A stretch of 64,000 nt of DNA from Cryobacterium soli (GCF_003611035.1 NZ_CP030033.1:3410001-3474000); one strand, 5' to 3'. Shown: positions 40,109 through 50,738, counted from the stretch's first letter. A program made the numbers and translations. Notes: generated from the sequence alone by a model not told the origin.

Positions 40109-40333
40109 ATGAACCTCAATGACATCACCCGCAAGGCCCAGGAGTTCCTCAAGACGGAAAAGGGCGAGAGCATCTCCGACAAGGTCCTCGACGGGGCAGC
40201 CGACGCAGCCAACAAGGTCACCGGCAACAAGCACGCCGACAAGATCCAGAGTGCCCGCGACACCGCCCACAAGCACCTGGGTCGTACCGACGGCGACGCC
40301 GGGCGCAGCACCTCGACTCCTGGCGCCAAGTAA
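40109..40333 (+). CDS. Small MT0933-antitoxin-like / stress-type protein
   Basis: The 74-aa hydrophilic helical protein (MNLNDITRKAQEFLK...SDKVLDGAADAANKVTGNKHADKIQSARDTAHKHLG) resembles the actinobacterial family named after the MT0933 antitoxin. No toxin gene lies next to it, so a role as antitoxin is doubtful. AACGGAG precedes the ATG. Confidence 0.65.
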   Translation: MNLNDITRKAQEFLKTEKGESISDKVLDGAADAANKVTGNKHADKIQSARDTAHKHLGRTDGDAGRSTSTPGAK

Positions 40334-40420
40334 CCGCGCCGGGACGACCCGCCACGGCTCGAAAGCGCATGAGGAGGTCTGCTCCGCGCGATGCCTGACC
40401 GTCACGATGATCGGACAGAC

Positions 40421-40454
40421 GAACGGCCAGGTCTCTGTGGAGACCTGGCCGTTC
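40421..40454. terminator. Perfect 15-bp hairpin between convergent genes
   Basis: GAACGGCCAGGTCTC (40421-40435) pairs perfectly with GAGACCTGGCCGTTC (40440-40454) around TGTG. Lying between a plus-strand and a minus-strand gene that converge, it is likely a bidirectional terminator, although neither side has a T-tract. Confidence 0.65.
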
Positions 40455-40475
40455 GTAGGTTGAATTGCAGATGGA

Positions 40476-41426
40476 CTATCCGGTGCGATAAACAACGCCT
40501 CCGTGCGACGCAACCTGCACATTCCAACCGAAGTCATCGAGTGAGATGAAATTCGCCGCGTTCGTCGACGACGGTGGTAGTGGCTGCTGGAAATTAGGGT
40601 TCTTCTGATTCCACAGGGTCACGATCTCGCGGTGCTTCTCATATACCTGAGCACTGCCGAATATGACGACGCCGCCGCCAAAACGACCAAGAGCACCTGT
40701 TACTGAATTTCGATAGTACTGAGCCATTTCTCCTTCTTCCTCAGTGAAACTGGGGCCAGGTGAAGGGATTTCCCCTCCAACGAATTTAAGAAAATCGACG
40801 CGAGCGCCGCCCGCGGTGAGGCCGTGGACGTGCAGGTGAGTGTCGCCGCCGTAGTCGTCACCGTTAGCGGACGCTCCTGACTTACCCAGGACCTGGCCCG
40901 AGGAGTAGTGGCCGGCGGCGGAGAAGGCAGACATGTGCTGGTAGACGACCGCCACAAGATCTCCGCTCCCTTCCGGGGGATACGGCTCTGGCGAGATGAG
41001 ACGCGCAACGGGCGTGTCCAGGCGCAGCACTGCACGGCGTCCGGCTGAGCCCACCCATCCTGCAGCGAACTCACCTGATCCACCGCTGATGCTGAGAGTT
41101 CCCGCTCCTGGAGCCGGAAGCGACGTGCCGTACGGAAGCGGGTAGTCGATCCCGCCTGCCGAGTATGACCCGTGCTGCCACCATGTGCCGTAGATCGGCC
41201 AGCCGTCGAACGGATTGTAAAGCGATCCTGCCGCGGCATTCGCCGGACTCGGCCTGAGAGCCAACGGAATCCCGGCCATCGCCATCGCCAGTGCGAACGC
41301 ACCACCAGCCATGAAATGTCGCCGTTCGATCACTGGAATCAGTGGTACGTCGTTCGATGAACGTCCGTCGAGCTCTGGCCCGGAGCCAGTGGGCCCTGAC
41401 GTTTTCGATGCATCAGCTTGTTCCAT
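40476..41426 (-). CDS. Tat-exported M23/LytM-like protein with incomplete metal site
   Basis: The 316-aa protein has a twin-arginine-like signal, ERRHFMAGGAFALAMAMAG with Arg35-Arg36, ending near ANAAA. The next domain resembles LytM endopeptidases: GGIDYPLPYGTSLPAPGAGTL matches the HxGxD...GTPVxAxxxGxV motif and HLHVH (His197, His199, His201) gives the second motif. The first metal-ligand His is Ala here, so catalysis is doubtful. The ~90-residue C-terminus is unassigned. GGGGAGG precedes the ATG. Codon use is more AT-rich than the flanking operons, suggesting transfer. Confidence 0.78.
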   Translation of the reverse strand: MEQADASKTSGPTGSGPELDGRSSNDVPLIPVIERRHFMAGGAFALAMAMAGIPLALRPSPANAAAGSLYNPFDGWPIYGTWWQHGSYSAGGIDYPLPYGTSLPAPGAGTLSISGGSGEFAAGWVGSAGRRAVLRLDTPVARLISPEPYPPEGSGDLVAVVYQHMSAFSAAGHYSSGQVLGKSGASANGDDYGGDTHLHVHGLTAGGARVDFLKFVGGEIPSPGPSFTEEEGEMAQYYRNSVTGALGRFGGGVVIFGSAQVYEKHREIVTLWNQKNPNFQQPLPPSSTNAANFISLDDFGWNVQVASHGGVVYRTG

Positions 41427-41957
41427 CTAGTGCCTCCCCCGCATCTTCTGGTTCAGTCAACATATCGGGCGAGCGACGGCGAATACAAGGGTCGGATCGC
41501 ATCTTGATCGGTTTTCCGTCGACGGTGTGCGGCGGGCTTGTCTCGCGATGCTCAGTGAGGAGATATTCCGCGGAATGACGCGGATCTCAGCGACACGCCC
41601 AACGCGACACGCCCGGGTTGCACAATGACCTATTCCTGTGGCAGACTCTTCTAGTTCAACACTTTCGGATCGCGCTGCTCGCGAGACCGGAATCACTACC
41701 AGGCAGTGCATAGCTCGCCCCTTGAGGGTCGGAGTTAGGCCGCGGGTAGCAGAACGAAGCTTAAATCAACTTCCAGGATGCGTGGGTAAAACCATGTCAT
41801 CCGTCAGGCCTGGCCTGAGGGAGTTGGGTCGAGAGAGTCGGATCCCCGGCTGGATCGAAATTGACAGATGAACAGTGGTGCGATAGCAGCAGTGCTACTA
41901 CGGCGTCCAATGCAACCCTCGGGATGTAAGAAGCCTTGACAAGAAAGAGAGTTCGAC
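41427..41957. other. 530-base gap upstream of the S10 operon
   Basis: No gene is supported here; open frames are short and lack family-like sequence. It holds a 12-bp palindrome ATTCCGCGGAAT (41565-41576), a tandem CGACACGCC pair near 41591-41612, and the likely S10 promoter. GC content is lower than in the coding flanks. Confidence 0.5.
41861..41889 (+). promoter_or_regulatory. Candidate S10 operon promoter
   Basis: TTGACA (41861-41866) is a perfect -35 box; TAGCAG (41884-41889) is a weaker -10 box at 17-base spacing. It would give a leader of about 65 bases before rpsJ. Confidence 0.5.
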
Positions 41958-42266
41958 ATGGCGGGACAGAAGATCCGCATTCGACTTAAGTCGTATGACC
42001 ACGAGGTCATCGACATCTCGGCGCGCAAGATCGTCGACACCGTGACCCGTGCGGGCGCGACCGTCGTCGGCCCCGTGCCGCTTCCGACCGAGAAGAACGT
42101 GGTGTGTGTCATCCGTTCCCCTCACAAGTACAAGGACAGCCGGGAGCACTTTGAAATGCGCACCCACAAGCGTCTGATCGACATCATTGACCCGACGCCG
42201 AAGGCCGTCGACTCGCTCATGCGTCTCGACCTCCCGGCCGACGTCAACATCGAGATCAAGCTCTAG
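41958..42266 (+). CDS. rpsJ: Small ribosomal subunit protein uS10
   Basis: The 102-aa protein is full length ([19 protein letters not shown]...[32 protein letters not shown]). It is part of the 30S head and, as NusE, of antitermination complexes. It is the first gene of the S10 operon; AGAAAGAGAG precedes the ATG. Confidence 0.98.
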   Translation: MAGQKIRIRLKSYDHEVIDISARKIVDTVTRAGATVVGPVPLPTEKNVVCVIRSPHKYKDSREHFEMRTHKRLIDIIDPTPKAVDSLMRLDLPADVNIEIKL

Positions 42267-42274
42267 GGCCCGCG

Positions 42275-42934
42275 ATGTCGTACGCAGATACCAAGACCAC
42301 CAAGGGCCTCCTCGGCAAGAAGCTCGGCATGACTCAGGTGTGGGACGAGAACAACAAGCTTGTTCCCGTTACCGTCATCGAGATCGCGCCGAACGTCGTC
42401 ACCCAGATCCGCACGAAGGACATCGACGGCTACGCCGGCGTCCAGATTGCTTCTGGCGCCATCGACCCCCGCAAGGTGAACAAGCCGTCCGCAGGACACT
42501 TCGAGAAGGCCGGCGTCACGCCGCGCCGTCACGTTACCGAGCTCCGCACCGCGGATGCCGCTGACTACACCCTGGGCCAGGAGCTCACCGTTGACGGTGT
42601 GTTCGTTGCTGGCACCAAGGTCGACGTCATGGGCACCTCCAAGGGCAAGGGCTTCGCCGGTGTTATGAAGCGTCACAACTTCAAGGGTGTTTCCGCTTCG
42701 CACGGTTCACACCGCAACCACCGCAAGCCCGGTTCCATCGGTGCCTCCTCGACCCCCAGCCGTGTCTTCAAGGGCATGCGCATGGCCGGTCGTATGGGTG
42801 GCGAGCGCGTGACCGTGCTGAACCTCAAGGTTCACGCGATCGACGCCGACAAGGGCCTCATCCTGGTCAAGGGTGCCGTTCCCGGCGCCAAGGGCCGCCT
42901 CGTATTCGTCCGCACCGCAGTGAAGGGAGCGTAG
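42275..42934 (+). CDS. rplC: Large ribosomal subunit protein uL3
   Basis: The 219-aa protein has the family features [16 protein letters not shown] and [17 protein letters not shown]...GSIG at the peptidyl-transferase-proximal loop. It is an early 50S assembly protein. It starts eight bases after rpsJ. Confidence 0.98.
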   Translation: MSYADTKTTKGLLGKKLGMTQVWDENNKLVPVTVIEIAPNVVTQIRTKDIDGYAGVQIASGAIDPRKVNKPSAGHFEKAGVTPRRHVTELRTADAADYTLGQELTVDGVFVAGTKVDVMGTSKGKGFAGVMKRHNFKGVSASHGSHRNHRKPGSIGASSTPSRVFKGMRMAGRMGGERVTVLNLKVHAIDADKGLILVKGAVPGAKGRLVFVRTAVKGA

Positions 42935-42939
42935 TTCTT

Positions 42940-43590
42940 ATGGCTACCGCACTCGACCTCATCGACGCCACCGGCAAGAAGGCCGGCTCCGTTGAGCTGC
43001 CCGCCGAGATCTTCGACGTCCAGACCAACATCCCGCTGATCCACCAGGTCGTTGTCGCGCAGCTCGCTGCCGCTCGTCAGGGTACGCACAAGGTCAAGGG
43101 CCGCGGCGAAGTTTCCGGCGCCGGCCGCAAGCCGTTCAAGCAGAAGGGAACCGGTCGCGCTCGTCAGGGCTCGATCCGCGCCCCTCAGATGACCGGTGGT
43201 GGCATCGTCCACGGACCGACCCCGCGCAGCTACGACCAGCGCACCCCGAAGAAGATGATTGCCGCCGCGCTCAAGGGTTCACTCTCTGACCGCGCCCGTG
43301 GCGACCGTCTGCACGTGGTGACCGCGCTGTTCTCGGCCGAGACGCCCAGCACCAAGGGCGCCATCACGCTGCTCACCCAGATCGCCAGCAGCAAGCACGT
43401 GCTGGTCGTTCTCGAGCGCACCGACGAGCTGACTCTCCGCAGCATCCGCAACCTCCCGACGGTGCACGTGCTGTCCTGGGACCAGCTGAATGCCTATGAC
43501 GTTCTCGTCTCTGACGACATCGTCTTCACCAAGGGCGCGTTTGACGCGTTCGTGGCGCACAAGACCAAGAAGGAAGAGGTGTCCGCATAA
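42940..43590 (+). CDS. rplD: Large ribosomal subunit protein uL4
   Basis: The 216-aa protein has the extended loop [25 protein letters not shown]...that lines the exit tunnel. In some bacteria L4 also represses the S10 operon. It is tightly packed after rplC, and its stop overlaps the rplW start (TAATG). Confidence 0.98.
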   Translation: MATALDLIDATGKKAGSVELPAEIFDVQTNIPLIHQVVVAQLAAARQGTHKVKGRGEVSGAGRKPFKQKGTGRARQGSIRAPQMTGGGIVHGPTPRSYDQRTPKKMIAAALKGSLSDRARGDRLHVVTALFSAETPSTKGAITLLTQIASSKHVLVVLERTDELTLRSIRNLPTVHVLSWDQLNAYDVLVSDDIVFTKGAFDAFVAHKTKKEEVSA

Positions 43591-43892
43591 TGGCTACCCC
43601 CACTCAAAAGGACCCCCGCGACGTCATCATCGCTCCGGTCGTCTCTGAGAAGAGCTACGGCCTGATCGACGAAGGCAAGTACACCTTCATCGTGGACCCG
43701 CGTTCGAACAAGACCGAAATCAAGCTGGCGATCGAGAAGATCTTCAAGGTTGAGGTTGCTTCGATCAACACCATGAACCGCATCGGCAAGACTCGCCGTA
43801 CGAAGTTCGGTCTTGGCAAGCGCAAGGACACCAAGCGTGCGATCGTCACGCTCAAGTCCGGTTCCATCGACATCTTCACGGCCGTCGGCTAA
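43590..43892 (+). CDS. rplW: Large ribosomal subunit protein uL23
   Basis: The 100-aa protein contains [17 protein letters not shown] and [10 protein letters not shown], typical of L23, which sits at the tunnel exit and docks trigger factor and SRP. Start overlaps the rplD stop. Confidence 0.97.
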   Translation: MATPTQKDPRDVIIAPVVSEKSYGLIDEGKYTFIVDPRSNKTEIKLAIEKIFKVEVASINTMNRIGKTRRTKFGLGKRKDTKRAIVTLKSGSIDIFTAVG

Positions 43893-43917
43893 GCGGCCAG
43901 GACTAGAGGAATAAGAA

Positions 43918-44757
43918 ATGGCTATTCGTAAGTACAAGCCCACGACCCCCGGTCGTCGCGGTTCATCTGTTGCGGACTTCGCAGAGATCACCCGTTCGAC
44001 GCCCGAGAAGTCGCTGCTTCGTCCGCTGTCCAAGACCGGTGGTCGTAACAACCAGGGTCGCATCACGACGCGTCACATCGGTGGTGGCCACAAGCGCCAG
44101 TACCGTGTCATCGACTTCCGTCGTAACGACAAGGACGGCGTCAACGCCAAGGTCGCTCACATCGAGTACGACCCCAACCGCACGGCGCGCATCGCGCTGC
44201 TGCACTTCCTGGACGGCTCCAAGCGCTACATCATTGCGCCGAACAAGCTGAACCAGGGCGACATCGTCGAGTCGGGTGCCGGTGCTGACATCAAGCCCGG
44301 CAACAACCTGCCGCTGAAGAACATCCCCACCGGTACCATCATTCACGCCATCGAGATCCGTCCGGGTGGTGGCGCCAAGCTGGCCCGCTCCGCCGGAGTG
44401 TCGGTTCGCCTGGTCGCGAAGGATGGCATCTACGCCCAGCTGCGCCTGCCGTCCGGAGAAATCCGTAACGTCGACGCCCGCTGCCGCGCCACGATCGGTG
44501 AGGTCGGTAACGCCGAGCAGTCGAACATCAACTGGGGCAAGGCCGGCCGGATGCGCTGGAAAGGCGTTCGCCCGACCGTTCGTGGTGTTGCCATGAACCC
44601 GGTCGACCACCCGCACGGTGGTGGTGAGGGTAAGACGTCCGGTGGACGTCACCCCGTCAGCCCCTGGGGCCAGAAGGAAGGGCGCACCCGCCACCCGAAC
44701 AAGGAAAGCGACAAGCTCATTGTTCGTCGCCGTACCGTCGGCAAGAAGCGTAAGTAG
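43918..44757 (+). CDS. rplB: Large ribosomal subunit protein uL2
   Basis: The 279-aa protein is full length with [27 protein letters not shown] near the C-terminus, containing the conserved His of the peptidyl-transferase region. The tail ends [21 protein letters not shown] precedes the ATG. Confidence 0.98.
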   Translation: MAIRKYKPTTPGRRGSSVADFAEITRSTPEKSLLRPLSKTGGRNNQGRITTRHIGGGHKRQYRVIDFRRNDKDGVNAKVAHIEYDPNRTARIALLHFLDGSKRYIIAPNKLNQGDIVESGAGADIKPGNNLPLKNIPTGTIIHAIEIRPGGGAKLARSAGVSVRLVAKDGIYAQLRLPSGEIRNVDARCRATIGEVGNAEQSNINWGKAGRMRWKGVRPTVRGVAMNPVDHPHGGGEGKTSGGRHPVSPWGQKEGRTRHPNKESDKLIVRRRTVGKKRK

Positions 44758-44766
44758 GAGTAGACG

Positions 44767-45048
44767 ATGCCAAGAAGTCTTAAGAAGGGCCCCTTCGTTG
44801 ACGACCACCTGCTTCGCAAGGTTGTCAAGGCGAATGAAGCCTCAAGCAAGAACGTAATCAAGACCTGGTCGCGCCGTTCGATGATCATCCCCGACATGCT
44901 CGGGCACACCATCGCGGTTCACGACGGTCGCAAGCACATCCCGGTGTTCGTCACCGAGAGCATGGTGGGACACAAGCTCGGCGAGTTTGCCCCCACCCGC
45001 ACCTTCCGTGGTCACGTGAAGGATGACAAGAAGGGTCGTCGCCGCTAA
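44767..45048 (+). CDS. rpsS: Small ribosomal subunit protein uS19
   Basis: The 93-aa protein begins [15 protein letters not shown] and contains [28 protein letters not shown], diagnostic for S19 in the 30S head. Length is normal. Confidence 0.98.
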   Translation: MPRSLKKGPFVDDHLLRKVVKANEASSKNVIKTWSRRSMIIPDMLGHTIAVHDGRKHIPVFVTESMVGHKLGEFAPTRTFRGHVKDDKKGRRR

Positions 45049-45071
45049 CGCGGTGACGTGAAGGAGGAGAA

Positions 45072-45437
45072 ATGGTGGAGTCGATCGCACGCGTGCGTCA
45101 CATCCGCGTTACCGCCCAGAAGGCCCGTCGCGTTGTCAACCTGATTCGTGGCAAGCAGGCGCATGAAGCGCTGGGAATTCTGAAGTTCGCGCCGCAGGGC
45201 GCGTCCGACCCCGTGTACAAGCTGGTCGAATCGGCCATCGCGAACGCCCGGGTCAAGGCAGATGCAGCGAACGAGTTCCTGGACGAACAGGATCTGTTCA
45301 TCTCCCAGGCATTCGTCGATGAGGGCACGACCCTCAAGCGTTTCCAGGCCCGCGCACAGGGTCGCGCATTCCAGATCAAGAAGCGTACGAGCCACATCAC
45401 TGTTGTGCTCGCCACTCCTGAGGAGGGTACGAAGTAA
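45072..45437 (+). CDS. rplV: Large ribosomal subunit protein uL22
   Basis: The 121-aa protein contains [23 protein letters not shown] and the beta hairpin that reaches into the exit tunnel, a macrolide-resistance site in other bacteria. AAGGAGGAG precedes the ATG. Its stop overlaps the rpsC start. Confidence 0.98.
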   Translation: MVESIARVRHIRVTAQKARRVVNLIRGKQAHEALGILKFAPQGASDPVYKLVESAIANARVKADAANEFLDEQDLFISQAFVDEGTTLKRFQARAQGRAFQIKKRTSHITVVLATPEEGTK

Positions 45438-46200
45438 TGGGTCAGAAAGTAAACCCGTATGGCTTCCGTCTGGGAATCACGACCGACCACGTGTCGCGTT
45501 GGTTCTCTGACAGCACGAAGCCGGGCCAGCGTTACAGCGACTTCGTCGCTGAAGACGTCAAGATCCGCCGCCTGTTGAGCACCAGCCTCGACCGCGCCGG
45601 CGTGTCCCGCATCGAGATCGAGCGCACCCGCGATCGTGTCCGTGTCGACATTCACACCGCCCGTCCGGGCATCGTGATCGGTCGTCGCGGCGCGGAAGCA
45701 GAGCGCATCCGGTCCGACCTTGAAAAGCTCACCGCCAAGCAGATCCAGCTGAACATCCTCGAGGTCAAGAACCCCGAGCAGGATGCACAGCTCGTCGCGC
45801 AGGGCATCGCAGAGCAGCTCTCCGCTCGTGTGGCTTTCCGCCGCGCGATGCGCAAGGGCCTGCAGGGCGCCCAGCGCGCCGGCGCCAAGGGTGTTCGCAT
45901 CCAGGTGTCCGGTCGTCTCGGTGGCGCTGAGATGAGCCGTTCGGAGTTCTACCGCGAAGGCCGTGTGCCGCTGCACACCCTGCGCGCGAACATCGACTAC
46001 GGCTTCTACGAAGCCAAGACCACCTTCGGCCGTATCGGCGTGAAGGTCTGGATCTACAAGGGCGACATCACCAACAAGGAACTCGCTCGTGAGCAGGCCA
46101 ACGCTAAGTCGTCCCGCCCCGAGCGTCGTGACGACCGTCCCCGCCGTGCGCCTCGCGCAGAAGGCGCGGCTCCGGTTGCAGCAGGAGTTGAGGCTAAATA

Positions 46201-46201
<1 letters not shown>
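45437..46201 (+). CDS. rpsC: Small ribosomal subunit protein uS3
   Basis: The 254-aa protein starts [13 protein letters not shown] and has a type II KH domain with GRRG near residue 81. The last ~40 residues are a basic Arg/Pro/Ala-rich tail. It forms part of the mRNA entry helicase. Overlaps both neighbours by one base. Confidence 0.98.
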
Positions 46202-46619
<418 letters not shown>

Positions 46620-46620
<1 letters not shown>

Positions 46621-46958
46621 TGGCGATCGGATCCAAGGAGCTCGCCTCAGTCGAGCTCGACACCTTTGAAAACGAACGACTGTTCGACGAGCTGAAGAAG
46701 GCCAAGGAAGAGCTGTTCAACCTGCGCTTCCAGTCGGCCACCGGCCAGCTCGAAAGCCACGGCCGCCTCCGCGCGGTCAAGCGGGACATTGCACGCATCT
46801 ACACGGTTCTCCGTGAGCGCGAGCTGGGCATTCGTGCCACTCCCGTCGCAGTCGAGGCTCCGGCCAAGGCTGAGAAGAAGACGACCAAGAAGGCCAAGGC
46901 CAAGGACGCATCCACGGATGCTCCCGAGGCTGACGCCGTCGAGACGAAGGAGGCCTAA
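46620..46958 (+). CDS. rpmC: Large ribosomal subunit protein uL29 with C-terminal Lys/Ala extension
   Basis: The core of L29 occupies about residues 1-72 ([41 protein letters not shown]). A 40-residue tail follows, rich in Lys, Ala, Glu and Asp ([16 protein letters not shown]...). The total of 112 aa compares with 60-80 in most bacteria. The core sits at the exit tunnel, so the tail could project near emerging chains. Confidence 0.95.
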
Positions 46959-46960
46959 TC

Positions 46961-47254
46961 ATGGCGAAGACTGACGAAACGGTCGTCCCCGCCGAGGCTC
47001 TCGTGCGCGGCTACCGCAAGACGCTGCGTGGTTACGTGACCAGCGACAAGATGGATAAGACCATCGTTGTCGAGGTCGAAGACCGCGTGAAGCACCCCCT
47101 GTACGGCAAGGTCATCCGCCGTACGTCCAAGCTGAAGGTTCACGACGCGGAGAACACCGCCGGCGTCGGCGACCTGGTCCTGATCAGTGAAACTCGCCCG
47201 CTGAGCGCCACCAAGCGCTTCCGCCTGGTCGAGATTCTCGAGAAGGCCAAGTAA
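46961..47254 (+). CDS. rpsQ: Small ribosomal subunit protein uS17
   Basis: The 97-aa protein has [32 protein letters not shown] and [18 protein letters not shown], diagnostic of S17. It is in the usual position after rpmC. The stop lies within a perfect hairpin. Confidence 0.97.
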   Translation: MAKTDETVVPAEALVRGYRKTLRGYVTSDKMDKTIVVEVEDRVKHPLYGKVIRRTSKLKVHDAENTAGVGDLVLISETRPLSATKRFRLVEILEKAK

Positions 47255-47270
47255 GCGCTCGCGCTTACTT
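47249..47270 (+). other. Perfect hairpin at the rpsQ-rplN junction
   Basis: AAGTAAGCG (47249-47257) pairs perfectly with CGCTTACTT (47262-47270) around CTCG, and includes the rpsQ stop codon. It lies at the boundary between the S10 and spc groups and may be an RNA processing or attenuation point; no T-run follows. Confidence 0.5.
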
Positions 47271-47288
47271 GATAGAAGGAGTTAGAAA

Positions 47289-47657
47289 GTGCTTCAGCAA
47301 GAATCACGACTCAAAGTTGCCGACAACACCGGTGCCAAGGTCCTGTTGACGATCCGTGTTCTCGGTGGCTCCGGCCGTCGTTACGCCGGACTGGGCGACG
47401 TCATCGTCGCCACCGTCAAGGACGCCATCCCGGGCGGCAACGTCAAGAAGGGTGACGTCGTCAAAGCCGTCATCGTTCGCGTCAAAAAGCAGACCCGTCG
47501 TCCAGACGGCTCGTACATCAAGTTCGATGAGAACGCCGCAGTGATCTTGAAGGCTGACGGAGACCCCCGTGGTACCCGTATCTTCGGACCGGTCGGTCGC
47601 GAACTCCGCGACAAGAAGTTCATGAAGATCATTTCGTTGGCACCGGAGGTTATCTAA
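47289..47657 (+). CDS. rplN: Large ribosomal subunit protein uL14
   Basis: The 122-aa protein is standard ([16 protein letters not shown]...[21 protein letters not shown]). It contacts 16S rRNA at bridge B8. The start is GTG after AAGGAGTT; it opens the spc group. Confidence 0.98.
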   Translation: MLQQESRLKVADNTGAKVLLTIRVLGGSGRRYAGLGDVIVATVKDAIPGGNVKKGDVVKAVIVRVKKQTRRPDGSYIKFDENAAVILKADGDPRGTRIFGPVGRELRDKKFMKIISLAPEVI

Positions 47658-47660
47658 ATC

Positions 47661-48020
47661 ATGGCCAGAATCAAGAAGGGTGACCTCGTAGAGGTCATCA
47701 CCGGCCGCACCCAGGCTCGCGGCGGAGACCGTGGCAAGCAGGGTCGTGTGCTCGAGGTACAGGTTGAGAAGAACCGTGTTCTCGTCGAAGGCATCAACTT
47801 CGTCAAGAAGCACGTTCGTGTCGGCCAGACCCAGCGCGGCTCCAAGACCGGCGGCATCGAGACCGTGGAAGCATCGATTCACGCTTCCAACGTCGCGCTG
47901 GTCGACCCGGAGACCAAGAAGCCGACCAAGGTCGGATTCCGCCTCGAAGAGGTAACGAAGGACGGCGTCACCAAGACGGTCCGCGTTCGTTACGCCAAGA
48001 AGTCAGGTAAGGACCTCTAA
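47661..48020 (+). CDS. rplX: Large ribosomal subunit protein uL24
   Basis: The 119-aa protein has the KOW motif ([30 protein letters not shown]) and the [23 protein letters not shown] segment. It is an assembly initiator of the 50S. Stop overlaps rplE start. Confidence 0.97.
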   Translation: MARIKKGDLVEVITGRTQARGGDRGKQGRVLEVQVEKNRVLVEGINFVKKHVRVGQTQRGSKTGGIETVEASIHASNVALVDPETKKPTKVGFRLEEVTKDGVTKTVRVRYAKKSGKDL

Positions 48021-48607
48021 TGACTGACATCGCAACCGACGCAAAGCCCGTCGTCCTGCCGCGTCTGAAGCAGAAGTACCGCGACGAGATCTCCAAGCAG
48101 CTCGCCACGGAACTCGGCTTCACCAACGTCCACCAGGTGCCCAACCTGACGAAGATCATCGTCAACATGGGTGTCGGCGAGGCAGCACGCGACGGCAAGA
48201 TCATGGATGGCGCCGTCGCCGACCTCACCAAGATCACCGGCCAGAAGCCGCAGGTCACCAAGGCACGCAAGTCCATCGCGCAGTTCAAACTGCGTGAAGG
48301 ACAGCCCATTGGCACGCACGTCACCCTTCGTGGCGACCGCATGTGGGAGTTCCTCGACCGGCTGCTCAGCCTCGCACTGCCCCGAATCCGCGACTTCCGC
48401 GGTCTCTCGGACAAGCAGTTCGACGGCGCCGGCAACTACACGTTCGGCCTCACGGAGCAGGTTATGTTCCACGAGATCGACCAGGACCGGATCGACCGTG
48501 TTCGCGGTATGGACATCACTGTTGTGACGACCGCCAAGAACAACGACGAGGGTCGCGCGCTGCTCAAGGCGCTCGGCTTCCCGTTCAAGACGGCCGAGAA
48601 CTCCTAA
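48020..48607 (+). CDS. rplE: Large ribosomal subunit protein uL5
   Basis: The 195-aa protein has [44 protein letters not shown] and the [15 protein letters not shown] motif. It binds 5S rRNA and the P-site tRNA. In most actinobacteria rpsN follows; here a 105-base gap and then rpsH follow. Confidence 0.98.
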   Translation: MTDIATDAKPVVLPRLKQKYRDEISKQLATELGFTNVHQVPNLTKIIVNMGVGEAARDGKIMDGAVADLTKITGQKPQVTKARKSIAQFKLREGQPIGTHVTLRGDRMWEFLDRLLSLALPRIRDFRGLSDKQFDGAGNYTFGLTEQVMFHEIDQDRIDRVRGMDITVVTTAKNNDEGRALLKALGFPFKTAENS

Positions 48608-48621
48608 AAAGTTTCACCCCC

Positions 48622-48647
48622 GGGGGCCGGACAACCGTTCGGCCCCC
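48622..48647 (+). other. GC-rich hairpin in the rplE-rpsH gap
   Basis: GGGGGCCG (48622-48629) pairs with CGGCCCCC (48640-48647), extendable by wobble pairs. It occupies the place where rpsN is usually found. Confidence 0.55.
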
Positions 48648-48712
48648 TCCACCACCACAGGTCGTCATCCGCGTAACGGGTGAACGAAACCAGGCGAGAA
48701 AGGCACCACAAA

Positions 48713-49111
48713 ATGACAATGACAGATCCGGTCGCAGATATGCTGACCAGACTGCGCAACGCTAACTCGGCGTACCACGACACAGTGTCGATGCCGCACA
48801 GCAAGCTCAAGGCGCACATCGCAGACATCCTCAAGGCACAGGGTTACATCTCTGCCTGGGATGTCAAGGATGCAGAGGTCGGAAAGACCCTCACGCTGAA
48901 CCTCAAGTTCGGCCCCAACCGCGAGCGTTCCATCGTCGGCATCAAGCGGGTTTCCAAGCCCGGCCTGCGCGTGTACGCAAAGTCGACTGAGATCCCCACG
49001 GTTCTCGGCGGCCTCGGCGTTGCCATCCTGTCCACCTCCAGCGGTCTGCTCACCGACCGCCAGGCTGAGAAGAAGGGCGTAGGCGGAGAAGTTCTCGCCT
49101 ACGTGTGGTAG
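48713..49111 (+). CDS. rpsH: Small ribosomal subunit protein uS8
   Basis: The 132-aa protein begins [25 protein letters not shown] and ends [19 protein letters not shown], typical of S8. The ATG at 48713 is chosen for the GAGAAAGG upstream and the standard length. It binds the central domain of 16S rRNA. Confidence 0.97.
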   Translation: MTMTDPVADMLTRLRNANSAYHDTVSMPHSKLKAHIADILKAQGYISAWDVKDAEVGKTLTLNLKFGPNRERSIVGIKRVSKPGLRVYAKSTEIPTVLGGLGVAILSTSSGLLTDRQAEKKGVGGEVLAYVW

Positions 49112-49117
49112 CCGACA

Positions 49118-49654
49118 ATGTCACGTATTGGAAGACTTCCGATCGAGATCCCCGCGGGTGTCACGGTCGAAGCTAACGGCCAGGCCGTTAGCGTCAAGGG
49201 TCCGAAGGGCGAGCTTGCGCTCACCGTCGCGAACCCGATCGAGGTTCAGATCGTCGATGGCCAGGTTCTGGTCACTCGTCCCGACGACGAGCGCGCTTCG
49301 CGTTCGCTGCACGGACTGACCCGTACCCTGATCGCCAACCAGATCATCGGCGTCACCGTGGGTTACACCAAGGGACTCGAGATCGTCGGTACCGGTTACC
49401 GCGTCGCGCAGAAGGGCACCTCCGTTGAGTTCGCCCTCGGCTTCTCGCACCCGGTCCTCATCGAGCCGCCCGTTGGTATCTCCCTGACCGTCGAGGGCGT
49501 CAACAAGCTCACGGTCAGCGGTATCGACAAGCAGGCCGTCGGCGAGGTTGCCGCAAACATCCGTAAGATTCGCAAGCCTGAGCCCTACAAGGGCAAGGGT
49601 GTGCGTTACGCCGGCGAGATTGTTCGCCGCAAGGCCGGAAAGAGTGGTAAGTAA
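49118..49654 (+). CDS. rplF: Large ribosomal subunit protein uL6
   Basis: The 178-aa protein has [36 protein letters not shown] and the C-terminal [18 protein letters not shown] motif. It lies near the factor-binding site. Six bases separate it from rpsH. Confidence 0.98.
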   Translation: MSRIGRLPIEIPAGVTVEANGQAVSVKGPKGELALTVANPIEVQIVDGQVLVTRPDDERASRSLHGLTRTLIANQIIGVTVGYTKGLEIVGTGYRVAQKGTSVEFALGFSHPVLIEPPVGISLTVEGVNKLTVSGIDKQAVGEVAANIRKIRKPEPYKGKGVRYAGEIVRRKAGKSGK

Positions 49655-49656
49655 CC

Positions 49657-50028
49657 ATGGGTCTCGGAACTAGAGGAAAAAGCAAGTCGGCTGCCCGCGG
49701 ACGCAGGCACGCACGTCTTCGCAAGAAGATCGAGGGGACCGCGCTTCGTCCGCGTCTCGTCGTCACCCGTTCGGCTCGCCACGTATTCGTGCAGGTCGTT
49801 GACGACAGCAAGGGTTTCACCCTCGCGTCGGCGTCGACTCTCGAAACTGACATGCGCACCTTCGATGGTGACAAGACCGCCAAGGCCCTCAAGGTCGGCG
49901 AGCTCGTCGCAGAGCGTGCGAAGGCTGCCGGCATTGAAGCAGTCGTATTTGACCGTGGTGGCAGCAAGTACGCAGGACGCGTCGCAGCCATCGCCGAAGG
50001 AGCTCGAAAGGGAGGGTTGGACCTGTGA
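49657..50028 (+). CDS. rplR: Large ribosomal subunit protein uL18
   Basis: The 123-aa protein contains [38 protein letters not shown] and [24 protein letters not shown], typical of 5S rRNA-binding L18. The rpsE GTG overlaps its stop. Confidence 0.98.
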   Translation: MGLGTRGKSKSAARGRRHARLRKKIEGTALRPRLVVTRSARHVFVQVVDDSKGFTLASASTLETDMRTFDGDKTAKALKVGELVAERAKAAGIEAVVFDRGGSKYAGRVAAIAEGARKGGLDL

Positions 50029-50738
50029 GCACTGAATCCAGCAGCACAGCAGCAGCGAAAGAAGCAGACGTCGTCACTGAAGTTCCGGTGGAGACCGCAG
50101 CTTCGACTACGCCGCCGCAGAACGAGCCCCGCGAGGCTCGTCGTGGTGGCCGTGAGCGCAGCCCGAACCGTGAGCGCGGAAGCCGTGACGCCGAGAAGAG
50201 CCAGTTCCTCGAGCGCGTCGTCACGATCAACCGTGTTTCCAAGGTGGTCAAGGGTGGTCGTCGCTTCAGCTTCACCGCTCTGGTCGTCGTCGGAGACGGT
50301 AACGGCCTGGTAGGCGTTGGTTACGGTAAGGCCCGCGAGGTCCCGACCGCAATCAGCAAGGGCGTCGAGGAAGCGAAGAAGAACTTCTTCCGCGTTCCCC
50401 GCGTCGGCCTGACCATCCCGCACCCCGTTCAGGGTGAAGCCGCTGCCGGAGTCGTTCTTCTCCGTCCGGCCGCAGCAGGTACCGGCGTTATCGCCGGTGG
50501 CCCGGTGCGCGCCGTACTCGAATGCGCCGGCATCCACGACGTGCTGAGCAAGTCGCTCGGTTCGTCGAACACCATCAACATCGTGCACGCCACGGTGGAG
50601 GCCCTGCACCAGCTCGAAGAGCCGCGTGCGGTTGCGGCTCGCCGTGGCCTTTCCTACGAAGACGTGGCTCCGGCCCGTTTTCTGCGTGCCGATGCGGCTG
50701 CAGCAGCAGCCGCCGCAAGCGCGAAGGCAGGTGCCTAA
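50025..50738 (+). CDS. rpsE: Small ribosomal subunit protein uS5 with N-terminal extension
   Basis: The 237-aa protein has the S5 core ([47 protein letters not shown]) after a ~55-residue Ser/Ala/Arg-rich extension, and ends in an Ala-rich tail. E. coli S5 is about 167 aa. It helps decoding fidelity. The start is GTG. Stop overlaps rpmD. Confidence 0.97.
   Translation: MSTESSSTAAAKEADVVTEVPVETAASTTPPQNEPREARRGGRERSPNRERGSRDAEKSQFLERVVTINRVSKVVKGGRRFSFTALVVVGDGNGLVGVGYGKAREVPTAISKGVEEAKKNFFRVPRVGLTIPHPVQGEAAAGVVLLRPAAAGTGVIAGGPVRAVLECAGIHDVLSKSLGSSNTINIVHATVEALHQLEEPRAVAARRGLSYEDVAPARFLRADAAAAAAAASAKAGA

Noticed and set aside
40109..40333. Toxin-antitoxin pair with the MT0933-like protein
   Set aside because: No toxin-like gene is adjacent in either direction; only the family name suggests it.
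41638..41871. 77-aa frame before the S10 operon
   Set aside because: No family-like sequence, atypical codon use, and it overlaps the likely promoter.
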